Source of the DNA: Zygnema circumcarinatum
Taxonomy: Eukaryota > Streptophyta > Zygnematophyceae > Zygnematales > Zygnemataceae
Assembly: GCA_037447605.1 (NCBI GenBank)
Contig: CM074809.1
Location: forward strand, 3,738,507-3,802,506
Direction: 5' to 3'
Length of the DNA stretch: 64,000 bases
Shown here one piece after another: positions 40,541-51,340 of the stretch. Every line of letters starts with the position of its first letter. Position 1 is the first letter of the stretch. The position numbers and the translations under genes were made by a program. The notes under the pieces were generated by a model. The model did no database searches and was not told where the DNA came from. It worked only from the letters and a program-made list of their open reading frames with translations.

Positions 40541-40928
40541 GCAGAAGGCGAAGGAGGAGGAGAAGAGAAGGAGGCCTTTGTGAGCGCGTGGCTGCCAGAA
40601 GAGCCATTGAAATCCACAAAGAGGACGACTACTTCTGGCGGCGGTCTGACAAACGGAAGCCATGGACATAGGCGAGCACGAGGTACAGCAAGCTCTGCAC
40701 GAGAGGGAAGTACCACGCGTATCTGCACGCGCTCCTCGAGTCAATTCCCGGCGAAGGGCTTTTTAGGGTTGACATGAGAGGAAACAGAGCAGGCGGAAGG
40801 CGTGAAGGGATCGACATGGGCCCCACCCGAACTCCAATTGTTTGAAGACAAACTCTTGCCGCGCGGTGGGAGAGCAGCCCCCTTCCCCCTCATCCCGTTA
40901 AGGCACGGAGAAGTGGTTTCTGGCTCCA

Positions 40929-42975
40929 ATGTTATCCAAAAGAGAATGGGTTGTCGGAGGAATTGTCGCTTGCTTCATTTTTACAAGTTATTTCGTGACT
41001 CAACCTAATGTATGTGCTTCTTCTCACCATAGTATTTCAATTCTCCTCTCGCTCATTTCAGCAATCGACAGGATGAGGGTTAAAAAGGAAAGGACCAGGA
41101 AATTTGTTCAGATGGATCAATTTTTTTTGTAGTAGGAACCCGTGGTAAAGGGGGGAAGCACTAGGACAGCGCTTTCGATATGATGATACATTTTTGTGCA
41201 TTTTGTTTCTTATGTTTGTTCACAGTTCTTGTCCTTTACACCAGCGTTTGAGGCGGATTTTCCTTCAGAAGTCATCAAACTTTCCAACGTATGGCCGCTG
41301 TCACTTTTCCACTGGAATACCGACCTGCATACTCCCCCTCCTCCCCCCTCCCCCTTTATCCTAAATTATCTGTCTAATGTTGGGATGTCATAGCTTGGGG
41401 GGTACGATTGGGCAGCATTCATAAAGATCTACCTGACCTAGGATTGCCCGATTCAATTACCTACAGTCTGCTTTCTGCTGAGCAAGGTTGTTAATCCTGG
41501 CTTGTGAAGGAGAGAATGTATGATTTCCCTTGATCTATTATGGAAGAGTAAGCTCAAGATCAGTTAAGTTATAGCCGCAGAGTACAGGAGTGAATAGAAC
41601 GTCTTCTCAAAGAGCAAGAAAGTAACGAAAACAGCGGACAAGACAATTCTCTTCGGGAGAAAATTAAAGCCATTGAAAGGCGATTGCCGGAAGCGGCTTT
41701 TAGTGGTCCTAATCTTGATTTTGAAGCACGAGGAAGATTACCTTCTTTTGGTGGTCATTATATCGACCTCCTTGAAATCACGTTTCATTCCTAATGATCT
41801 TTCTGACTCCTGCCCTCCCTCCGCCTCTCCCACTTTCAGAGCTTCTTTTCAATGGAGCACGCCACATCATTGCAATCGGCCTGTAGCCAGTGCTTTCATG
41901 GAGAAAGGGTTCAGCCGAAGCGAGTGATTGGGCCTTTGCATCCCATTTGCATGCGAGCCTCCGAATTATCTGGTCCGGATGGGAAGCTGAAAGTTACACG
42001 CAGCTTCATGGAGTCAGAAAGGGAAAAGGTGGCATTTCAGTTATTTGTGAGAAACGCACGGAACATGTCGGTTTTATCGGTGGATGCCGTGTTCTATGCT
42101 CGCCTGCTTGGACCAGCGTTAGTGGTAGGCGAACAGCAAGAGGAAGTAGAGAACGGCACAGTTACGTTTTTATTTGACGTACCATTTCCGGGGAAGTACA
42201 GGTGAGGAGGGAAATATACTGACGTTCTTTTAGTGCTTTTTGCTTTTTAGCTCTTGTTGAAAGGCGGTGGAGGGGTGAAATCCGTAAACCATTTCCCAGA
42301 AAGAAAGGAGATTGGCACTCTGTTCAGCTTGGGTAATGTGTTCGGCAGGAAAGCAGCCGATTGGCTCTGATCCAAAAACTTGGGGTATTGAATGGGACAT
42401 GTCTGTATCAGGTTGGATGTATGGCTACTGTATGACAACTTTGCGCATCAGTTGGCAGCCTGGAATTCGGCAGAATTCAATCCCGATGTGAGAGGTTTGA
42501 ATCTATCTAATGTCCTCTTCATCAGGGCCTCTCATCTCTGCATACTTACAACATTGTGATCGCTTCCTTCCCATTCCATCCTAATACGAAATGAATAGAA
42601 AAACCAAAATGGGTGGTCCTCTCCGCAAACCCCTGATGCCCTGTGGCCATAACCGATGCACATAGCAATGTTATTCTCAAGATGTGTTCCACGATGCTGA
42701 ATGTCATGAAATGGCTGCAGGATATCACGGCTTGCCTAACTGATTGCCATAATAGCGGACCATGGCACACCCCTCTTGGTCCGTCGGAGGACTATGAGGG
42801 CTGCATGAATGTATGCCGCGAGCACTTCGGAGGACCTCTCCTCATCGAGCAGAGGAAATCGCTGGAGGGTTTAGAAGCAATTGGCGATAGCGACATCCTC
42901 AAGGTGATGTTCTGGTCGCAATGATGATGATAATGATGATGATGATGATGATGATGATGTTGATGATGATGATGT

Positions 42976-43007
<32 letters not shown>

Positions 43008-44842
43008 GTTATGATGATGATGATGATGATGATGATGATGCCGAAATGTCAGTGATACAAGCCCGATCCTTGTGAAGAAAAAACAGATTTCACGTACTTT
43101 TTCGCATCAAATCTCACAATTGTTGTTCGGCGAGTTTGCAGCACAACGGTGTGTGTGGTGTGGAAGGACTTCCCGACCAGAGGGGGTTTTGGGTGAACGC
43201 GACCCTTCTCTGTGGGAACCCAAATGCAGCACTTGGGATTGATCGCAAATGGCTGAAGTGCCGAGAGAGTGTGATGCTTTGCCCAACATCAAGTTACTCC
43301 AACAACACAGAACGGCTCTGCAACAAGTGAGCCCGTCTGCTTCAAGTTTAGAGTTGTCTTGCTGTCAGAGTATCTCCAGCGTTCATTGCTTCATATCTCT
43401 CCGAAATGTGTCGTAGATTTGTGAACATTGACAGTGTGAGGTCAGTGGAATTTGGCCAACACTGGATTATGGTTTCGAGTAGCTCCATATATTTGTGACT
43501 TCTACAGTGGAAACTTTGTGCTACGTGGGGCTTTGGTTTAGCTAGGTCGACTCCAAAGAATATAAATTGAGCCTTTTATGAGGCCCACGTGGTTAAATGA
43601 CCCACATATTCTCGCTGGAAACACTTACTTTCTAGAAAGAGGACATGTCGAACGCTTCAACTGGATGTATGGAAATACCTTGACTTGTGTTTTTTTTTTT
43701 TCTTTATCATTTTTTGTTTTTTTTTCCTCCTTCCAACACAGTTCCATTTCTTGGCGCCCTCTCACGTGTCGACATGCATCATGGAGTTCAGGGAAGCTTC
43801 CCCATAGGGCTGCCGAAGAGGCTCGGGTAAAGCTTCGAAGTCTTCAAGAATCGATCAACTTTTGTGGTGATTCCACAACTGGGGAGCTCCAAAAAATATG
43901 GACGGATACGTTTTCGAATCCTAATGGGACGCAGGTGCGAGTGAACTATTCTTTCTTAAACACTTTACCCCCCTCCCTTGTTGTTGTCCTTATTATCGCA
44001 AGGAAAATGGCACTTATTTCACTCAACTGTGTATGTTCTAAATTCGGCTGCATATCTTTCTGTTTTTTCCGGGCAGTACGATCGATCGTGTCGGTCGCCA
44101 GGCAAAGTTGAAAACCAGATTTTGTTTATGGCCAACTGCGGCGATGGGTTTTTGAGCAGTTCGTCTTTAGCTTCCCAGCAGGTAACTCATTTGCAGCCCC
44201 ATTCTCCCTTTTCGTAGTACAAGTGTGACTGTTCCTTCATTAGCACTTTAGTTGTAGTTTGCCTGCGCCCTAATGTTGTATGATGGGCTTTTTGGGCCGA
44301 TCAGAAGCACAAGTTGGTGCAGGGTTGCGTGGAGAGAATTGCTGAGCTCCCTCAGATTGCCAAATGGAAGATATTGATATGGAAGGCCAACCCTTCCACT
44401 CACCCCTATAACGGGCCCTCCATTGACGGGAAATTCCAAGGCTATCACGGTCAGCGCATGTTTTTGACTGCCAAACTAATTCAAGAGTACAATCGAGAGC
44501 TTCTCGAAATTCTCGAAAGGTTCGCCCACATCCATCTCTGCACCTTTCTTGTTGCTTCCTCTCTCTCCCCCTCCTTCCTCACTCCTTCCTTTCGCTCCCC
44601 CTCTTACCCCCTGCTAGTTCTGTGGAACTTGCAGATATGGGATTCGAGATAAACGATTTTACTTCCTTGATGAGTTTGCGATGACGGAAGCCGCTCGCGG
44701 ATTCTCTACCGATGCGCTGCATTACTTTTACAATGTCAGAGGAGACAACCTTGTTTTCGTTTATTCGGTGATGAATAGTATCGCCACGCTGCTTGTTCGC
44801 GCCATACATGACGGATTGCTGGAGGCCCCCATCAGCGTCTAG
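40929..44842 (+). CDS. NXPE / PC-esterase-like type II membrane protein
   Basis: Ten exons: 40929-41009, 41226-41288, 41840-42201, 42412-42487, 42721-42903, 43142-43326, 43742-43934, 44077-44181, 44305-44519 and 44635-44842. Phases agree, giving 556 aa. The N-terminus is a signal anchor (WVVGGIVACFIFTSYFV), which predicts a Golgi type II protein. Residues ~60-190 form an Ig/filamin-like beta domain (FDVPFPGKYRLDVWLLYDN). A cysteine-rich region follows, then the catalytic-type domain: W-R-P-L-T-C, then INFCGDSTTGEL with the GDS nucleophile motif, and near the C-terminus FSTDALHY with the D-x-x-H pair. This is the layout of the NXPE C-terminal/PC-esterase group, relatives of glycan O-acyltransferases and esterases. 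A carbohydrate acyl substrate is likely but not shown. Confidence 0.88.
42922..43040 (+). repeat. (GAT)n microsatellite in NXPE intron 5
   Basis: A GAT/ATG array with GTT interruptions lies between exons 5 and 6, similar to 28912-29150. Confidence 0.95.
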
Positions 44843-45318
44843 CTTCCTCTTGTTTGGAATAGGCCGTGGACAAGGTTGTACCTCGCATTCGGTTAGTCAA
44901 ACTTCTCCCTGCAGATGTGGTCGACCGCAGCAGAGAGAGGCGGCAAACTCATCGGTGACTGAGCCTGGTCAAGGATTCTTTTTTGAAGATTCACTCGTTC
45001 TGGAGATACGGTGGCAGGAGCCTATAAGTGAGGGGAACAGTTATTTTGTTAGGTCCTCTCGTGTGGTATTCGTTCCTTCCACCCCTCTCTCTCCCTCTCG
45101 CGCTTTTTCTCTGTCCCTCACTCCGCCCCTCTCTTTCTCTATGTCTTGCACCTCGTCACTCACATTTTTTTGCTCATAAACAGAAATTTGTTGGGTTTGT
45201 TTCAGCATAGGGAGTCAGGGCATTTCGAGGGTTTCGACATTAACCTGAAGGTAATGATTGGTTGTTTCGTATAGTCAGAAATTAGTCAGCAACCGTGGAA
45301 GTCGTTCCACTTTCGAGC
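44843..45318. other. Spacer after NXPE gene with an isolated exon-like block
   Basis: A 45-bp open block at 45206-45250 is bounded by TTTCAG and GTAATG and reads HRESGHFEGFDINLK. It may be a remnant exon of a tandem gene. A CT-rich stretch lies at 45060-45170. No complete gene is seen. Confidence 0.3.
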
Positions 45319-45835
45319 AGAGTCTGGTGAAAGCTGGTGTGGTCGTGATTACTTCTACAAAGAAAAAATCAGCTCACAATTTTTGTTATTTTTATTTTTT
45401 GGTTATTGCATCTCAATATAATCCTTTCTTCACGTATGTACTCCCGAGCATCGACAAATCAAAGCATAAACTTAGACGTTGATCGCCACAAACAAACGAT
45501 GGGAAAATAAAACTATGTTGACAAACCGCTGCCAGAAATATGGACGGCCTTTCTTCGAAGGTTGGCACAAACTTTTAGACATAATAGAAACGGCACAAAT
45601 AATGAAACGAATGCCTTCTGTCATGTCGCTTTGCGAGCAGAAATTGAACCTCCCACGATTGACCCACCCCTTAATCAGTATTTCCCTCTAGTTGGCTCGG
45701 AGTTCTCTCTGAGACCCTCAAGATGGCTGCCGAGGACACCATTACTTCCATTCCCCACAGCTCCTCAGAGCCGTCCCTCGAGGAAAAGTTCTCCTTCTCG
45801 TCCTTCCCACTGCTGTCGGTGGTAGGCACTCGCTC
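45319..45835 (+). repeat. Diverged direct repeat, right copy, with possible first exon
   Basis: This is the direct-orientation counterpart of 40043-40540. It ends in an open block, ATG at 45723 to a strong GTAAGT donor at 45836, encoding 37 residues that begin MAAEDTITSIPHSSSEPS. No downstream exon is recognised, so it may be the first exon of an incomplete gene or a relic. Confidence 0.65.
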
Positions 45836-46615
45836 GTAAGTTTGAGGAGATGACTTTCTCGGTGGGATGGCCTTCATGCTCAAGGAAGTACACTTTCACT
45901 TCCCACTTCCCCTGTCTTCCTTACACTCTTATCTCTTCCAAAAAAGAAGGAAGCGGAAGGGAAAAAAAATGAAGCTGTAGGGTTACAGAACCAGAAAAAC
46001 GGGGGCATGCAATTGATAAGGCATTGCAATCCGTCATCAAAGTCTGCTCGTTAAGTTCCTCTTCTTACGTCCAAACATTTGATCCTTTCCTGAGTGAAGG
46101 GTTCATAGGTTTCCCAACTAGCCTTTCATTTGAAGTGAAATGCTGAACACGAACAGCCCATGTCCTTTTTAACCTGAAGGTATTTATTAATATATTTCAT
46201 ACATTTCCAGGTGGATCTAATAACTCAGTACCGTGCTAATATTTCATGTGTTTACGCGAGGGTGAAGTGTTTCAAGAGAGCAACAAAAGTTGGACCTTCA
46301 ATCGAATTCTTTAAATTCGAAACTTGAAAACAGCAATTACTCTAATGTCCACGAGGAAGTTCAGACGATCTACCGTCAATGAGAATCTGAAAAGAATTTC
46401 ATTTATGCATAAAGCTGAATGAATCATTTGAACTATGTAATAAGAGGGCCCAAAGCTCACGACAGAAATCTCAGGCAGAAACAAAAAATCCAATAAAAAA
46501 GTGTGAGCTTTCTAACAGATACCCATCCTAAATGCAGCATGCTTCCATGCCGATCGAAATCAGCTCTGTTTTGCACCTACACACATGCTTCCGTCCGCAT
46601 CTGGTCTCACTCACT
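45836..46615. other. Intergenic
   Basis: This is AT-rich with no recognised exon. A 60-codon minus-strand ORF (46493-46311) shows no family features. Confidence 0.3.
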
Positions 46616-46810
46616 CACTCCCTCCCTCCTCCTCCTCCTCTCCTCCTCCTCCTCCTCCTCTCCCTCTCCCTCTCCCTCCCTCCCCCTCCCCCTCCCTCCC
46701 TCCTCCTCCCTCCCTCCTCCCTCCCCTCCCCCTCTCCCTCCTCCTCCCTCCCCCTCCCCCTCCCTCCCTCCCCTCCCCCTCCCTCCCCCCTCCCTCCTCC
46801 CTCCCCAGTG
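46616..46810 (+). repeat. CTC/CCTCCC low-complexity tract
   Basis: About 195 bp of CTCCTC and CCCTCC repeats lie next to the last recognised STT3 exon on the minus strand. Confidence 0.9.
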
Positions 46811-46902
46811 AAGACACAATCGCAATAATTATCAAATAAAGTACACATCGATGCCAGTACGTGTGAAAAGCATGGAGGGAATGTATGGGAGAGATTAGTC
46901 AC

Positions 46903-47430
46903 CATCACGCCTGAGAAGTAGATGGAAGTTACGACATAAAGGGCAACGAAGGAGCTCGCATCAGTGAGAGGTAGGAAACAGGCCTGCATGCATCCCGTAA
47001 CAATTGTCAGAATTCATGCTTCTAAATATTTCTCTAAAGCGGTTTATACAACTTAATTACGGCTTCAAAATTAAAAAAAATCTCAACCTTCAAAACAGCT
47101 CAGATGATGCGTAGGACCGCATCACATCTTCCAGAAACAGATGAACGCATTGAATGAATGAACAGCAGGAATGAACAGGTGAATGAATGGTTAACTTTTG
47201 AACTAGTGGTGTGGAATCTGGCTTCCAAGGAAGGAGAGGGAGAGGGAGAGGGAGAGGGAGAGGGAGAGGGAGAGGGAGAGGGAGAGGAAGAGGGAGAGGT
47301 TGAACATACGATAATGCCAGCCGGTACAAGAAAAGCGCAAATGTGGATATCCATGAAGTAGGAGGGCCAGGTGGGCGGCTGATGCTCGCTCACACTCGCA
47401 ATGATGGGAATGTACTTGCTCGCAGACTTA
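46903..47430 (-). pseudogene. STT3: STT3 (oligosaccharyltransferase catalytic subunit) internal fragment, two exons
   Basis: Exon A at 47430-47310 reads [20 protein letters not shown] then SYFMDI...AFLVPAGII. Exon B at 46983-46903 reads ACFLPLTDASSFVALYVVTS then IYFSGVM. Both are near-identical to the conserved [16 protein letters not shown] block of eukaryotic STT3, which includes the SVSE motif of the active-site loop, and the junction is in frame. STT3 transfers the N-glycan to Asn in the ER. The preceding conserved sequence (normally ending DPTY) and the following one (VRLMLVLAP) are not present next to these exons, and the catalytic WWDYG exon is absent from the window. An STT3 C-terminal exon is on the other strand at 58073. 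The locus is therefore a fragment: a rearranged gene, a pseudogene or an assembly break. Confidence 0.82.
47230..47300 (+). repeat. (GGAGAG)n hexamer repeat in the STT3 fragment intron
   Basis: GGGAGA repeated about ten times lies between the two STT3 exons. Confidence 0.9.
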
Positions 47431-47765
47431 CTGCTCATACAAAAAAAAAAAAAACTCAAAGTTCTCGAAAAACACCAACATATTCCCCTCTGAAAATGTT
47501 CAATAGTTTTACTTAAGAAAAAAGGAAATTCCCATGCGCTGATCCACGTGAATTCAGAGAGCAAAAGAGTAAAAGAGAAAGGTTTCAGAGAGAACACAGG
47601 AGAGAGAGGGAACGTGTCCTAGAAGAGAGCGGAATGGAGCGACGGGTTGAGAGGCAGAAGGAGAGAACTCTGACAGATTGGCAACGGCGGGGGAGGATGG
47701 AATGGAGATGAGAGGGAGGCAGAGAGTCAAGGGAGTGAAAGCTGGTCGAGACATTGAGCATTTAC

Positions 47766-47990
47766 CTGCGCATATGCTGCCACTGCTGTTGCATTCAGCT
47801 TTCGAGCAGAATACTCCGCATTTTCTGCGATTGCAACAATCCCTGTTCCCGCGTTAAACAATGCATCAAAGCTACGCTGATGAGTTTTGAATAAATTTAG
47901 CTGTCCTCTACTCGTTGTCACAGGAACTCCTAAAATGCTGTTACCTGTTTGCAGGCCATAATGGCCAGCAAATAACCTTTGTATGGAGCG
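47766..47990 (-). CDS. Isolated coding exon, unrecognised
   Basis: An open 225-bp block (75 codons, phase 0 on both sides) is bounded by TTTGCAG and GTAAATG on the minus strand. It reads RSIQRLFAGHYGLQTGNSIL then GVPVTTSRGQLNLFKTHQRS and ends ARKLNATAVAAYAQ. Composition and splice sites look genuine, but I recognise no family. It does not join the STT3 exon in frame (phase 0 against phase 2). It may belong to a gene whose other exons lie in 47.4-48.7 kb or have been lost. Confidence 0.4.
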
Positions 47991-48746
47991 CTGCAAAGGT
48001 AGAGGAAGGCAGAGAAAAATGGAAAATGGAACACACCACAGGAAAATGGAACACTCGGAGAACCCTTGATCCTTACATTGTAACCAACAACAGACATCCA
48101 CAGTGAAGAATTTGACATTGACAGTTAAAAATTAACATTCATTCAAGGAAGGTGGCGCAAAATTTACAAATTGCGAGTCTTGGCCCACTTATTGGACACA
48201 GCTTGACCTCCCCTTAAAGGTAAGCTGCGCCCAATAATGAATCCTACCTAAAAATGAAAAGAAAAGGTGCAACCCGAACCCTGAATCTTGACCAAATATG
48301 ACCTTGACTCCAACCACCCACTATGGACACCTGCGCAAGAGAGAGAGTCTCTCTCTTTTGACGTCCTCTACAACAAAGGACCAAAAAAAAAAAAAAGTTT
48401 ATGAAAAAAAAAAGAAAAAAACTTTTATCATCGCATTTGCACTTCACGACGACGAAGACAGAAGCTTTCTGACGAGGAGTGCAGATCGCTGCTATGGATC
48501 CAAAATGATTTCCTGCACAAGTAAAACAAAATTTTCTGTTAGAACTTACTCCTAAGTCAAGGATGTGAAAAAGCTGGAAAAACAGTCATGCATTCTTTTA
48601 GTAAAAAGAGACAGCAAACCAGCTTTAATCCTCTGCAATAGTTAGAATTGAAACTCGATCAAGGAATTGAAGTCATACCTCTTTCATTTGTCGCCTTGCA
48701 CCCTTCCAGCTACAGGCCTCGCCTCGTTCGCTTATGAGATGTGCCC

Positions 48747-50096
48747 TTAACTTTTGTGGGCGGGCACCCAGAGGTGCTCGCCTGTGGTGTGGGCGGGCAC
48801 CCAGAGGTGCTCGCCTGTGGTGTGGGCGGGCACCCAGAGGTGCTCGCCTGTGGGCGGGCACCAAGGGGTGCTCGCCTGTGGTGTGGGCGGGCACCCAGAG
48901 GTGCTCGCCTGTGGTGTGGGCGGGCACCCAGAGGTGCTCGCCTGTGGTGTTGGCGGGCACCCAGAGGTGCTCGCCTGTGGTGTGGGCGGGCACCCAGAGG
49001 TGCTCGCCTGTGGTGTGGACTGATACGTGTCTGTCGGCACCCAGTTGTGCCCTAACCATTGTGGCACGAAATATTGGTCGGGCGGGGACTCCAACTCGAG
49101 CGGCGGCCACTGTGCCGGGCCAGAGATCGACGACCAATCCCGCACGGGCGGCGGCAGCGGCGGGAGCTCCTCGATCCCGCGAATCCTGACCACGGCTTGC
49201 GCCACTTCGAGGTGTCCGAGGTAGTCGTCGGCGGGATTCACCATGTACGGCACGCGCCAATGGGAGAGCAGGAACTGGATCTGGTTCAACGTCAACCCCC
49301 GCAGCGCCTGCTCGGGGGACAGCGGCATCTTGGGGAGTGTGCGGATATTGCGTACCCACACAACCATCCGCGCGATGCGTCGGTGCGCGGTGAGATCGTG
49401 AGGGGAGGCGTCGTACGGCAACTCCCAAAACGCCAACAGAAACTTCAATTGATTCAGAGCGAGGGCGTCCAACACTCGCCAGCGCGCCTGGAGGGAGGCG
49501 CGCTCCAGCTCCTCCTTGGTCCGCGGGGCGGCGGAAGCAGGCGCAGGCGCCGCAACACGCGCGGGGCCTGTTCACAGCACAAACCAAGAACCAACCATGC
49601 CAGGACAGGACTTAGCAAAATCTTAACAACCGATCTCAATCTCTTGGTCAACTTAGTAAGCCAAAGGAAGGGATGAGCACTCACCAGCTTTCATCCATTG
49701 TGGCAAGCCAATGATAGGCGACCATTTGGGTGGCGGCAGCAGCGGGAGCTCCTGAATGCCGCGAAATCTGATGACTGACCGCGCCACATCCCGGTGTGCG
49801 GCCAAGTCGTCCGATCGTTTGACTAAGTACGGCACCTTCCAGTAGGAGAGCAAAAACTGGATCTGGTTCAGGGCCAGGTGGTCCAGCTTCTGCTCGGGGG
49901 AGAGCGGCAGCTTCGGGAGGGTCTCGATCCCGCGGAACAATACTACCATGCGCGCCACCCGGCGGTGGGCGGCGAGGTCGGTGGGGGGCACGCTGTACGG
50001 CACCGCCCAGAATGCTAGAAGGAACTTCAACTGATTCAGCGCGAGGGAGTCCAGGACCTTCCAACGCGCCTGCAGGGAGGCGGCCTCGACAGCCAT
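48747..50096 (-). CDS. Unrecognised four-repeat protein (LNQ-FLL repeats) with minisatellite-encoded tail
   Basis: Two exons: 50096-49685 and 49567-48747, phase 1, GT-AG, 410 aa. Each exon encodes two copies of a ~55-residue unit. Odd units follow LALNQLKFLLAFW-x-(V/L)PY, then a DL-AHRR-ARMVV segment, closing TLPK-PLSPEQ. Even units follow L-LNQIQFLLS-W-VPY, with a weaker middle, closing RGI-ELP-LPPP. Exon 2 is thus a duplicate of exon 1. The helix-loop-helix spacing recalls SAP-type motifs, but I would not assign that. After unit 4 the protein passes into 11-residue repeats, CPPTPQASTSG, encoded by a 33-bp minisatellite. No signal peptide is seen. Function is unknown; the repeats suggest a binding scaffold. 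Confidence 0.75.
48757..49020 (+). repeat. 33-bp minisatellite, ~8 units, coding for the tail of the four-repeat protein
   Basis: The unit is close to gtgctcgcctgtggtgtgggcgggcacccagag. One unit near 48845-48877 lacks 5 bp (tgtgg lost), so the reading frame changes there from CPPTPQASTSG to VPAHTTGEHLW until the stop. Confidence 0.93.
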
Positions 50097-50278
50097 GGCG
50101 GCGGCGGCGGCGGAGGAGCGGAGAGAAGCGAGAGGGGACGAGAAGGCGAGAGGACAGAGAGAGAATGACCAGGATTGGAAGGGCGTCTCAGTTTAATACG
50201 GCCCGGGACAGGACGTCACGTGACGCGTCGTGACGGAACCTCAACGGGGAATGCGGGGAACGCGGGGAATTTGACGTT
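50097..50278 (-). promoter_or_regulatory. Promoter region of the four-repeat gene, bounded by a MULE
   Basis: A GCG-repeat 5' leader (50097-50115) is followed by about 160 bp that include tandem CACGTGACGCGTCGTGACG words near 50217-50235. The Mutator-like element starts immediately beyond, only 183 bp from the start codon, so its long inverted repeat may contribute regulatory sequence. Confidence 0.4.
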
Positions 50279-51105
50279 GGTAGTGTTATTTCTACCCCTT
50301 TTTTGGATCCAAAACACCCGTTCCCGGCGGGGCAGATTTCAAAAAGGATAAAAAGGGAAAGGGCAAGGAAAAAGGAAAAGGAAAGGCCTGCCCGAATCCG
50401 CTCGGGCGGAAGATCCGTCCGCGACGAGATCGTTCGCGGGTGTCCGTCCTTCACACGTGCGGCCAATCTCAGCCGTCGGCTCCCTCGCAGATCGCACCAC
50501 GGCAGATGACCGTTCGATCTTCAGCCGGGCTCGGTCCCAGCGAATGACACGAGCCCAAGTATCCCGCCAAAGCCGTCTCAAAAGTGGATCCGTACAAACG
50601 TTGTACCATCACAACTTCGAGGAAACGCAAAATTTTGTAACATATTGCGAAATTTCTCCAATCAAAATTTGCCACGTCAAAAACTATACCACGTGGCAGA
50701 ATGTGATTGGCTGGAGGTTGACAATGGCGAGCCGCCGCAGGCTGGCCGGTCCAGCTCAAAAATTTCAGGGAGATCTTGGGCCGAGGGACGCGCGCATTCG
50801 CGTGTCATACGGATTTGACGAGACACGTGGGCGCTTACCATTCGCTGGGATGGGGCCCGGCAGATCACATCGTGATCCGCCGTGGTGCGATATGCGAGGG
50901 AGCCGACGGCTGCGATTGGCCAGACGTGTGAAGGACGGACACCCGCGAACGATCTCGTCGCGGACGGATCTTCCGCCCGGGCGGATTCGGGCAGGCCTTT
51001 CCTTTTCCTTTTTCCTTGCCCTTTCCCTTTTTATCCGTTTCGAAATCTGCCCGTCCGGGAAGGGGTGTTTCGATCCAAAAAAGCGGTAAAAAAAAAACAC
51101 TACCC
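50279..51105. mobile_element. Mutator-like element (MULE), non-autonomous, 827 bp
   Basis: Long terminal inverted repeats of about 230-280 bp (50279 to ~50560 and ~50820 to 51105) begin GGTAGTGTT on the left and (G)GGTAGTGTT on the complement of the right. They share the blocks TTTTTTGGATC, AAAGGGAAAGGGCAAGGAAAA and GGACGGACACCCGCGAACGA. A 9-bp direct repeat, TTTGACGTT (50270-50278) and TTTGACATT (51106-51114), with one mismatch, flanks it. Long TIRs plus a 9-bp target duplication are the hallmarks of MULEs. The central ~260 bp have no transposase. Confidence 0.85.
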
Positions 51106-51340
51106 TTTGACATTTGACATGACATTGATGTCGGTGGGCATTCATTGCGTCCCCCTTGGTACGGCCCGGCACGGCACGGCACGGGACGTCCCCTTCCCGC
51201 ATGCCAAAAATGTCGGTGAGCTTTTTGGCGAGGGCAAGCGCGCCACTTGGCGGCGTGCGTTCGGAATCGCCAAAGCGCATCGATTCGATGGCGGCCTCCG
51301 ATTGGCCGATGCCCAGGAATCGGCGGCACTTTGTCGTCGG

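Noticed and set aside
42919-43040. Possible CRISPR-like or phased array
   Set aside because: It is a simple GAT trinucleotide repeat in an intron of a eukaryotic gene.
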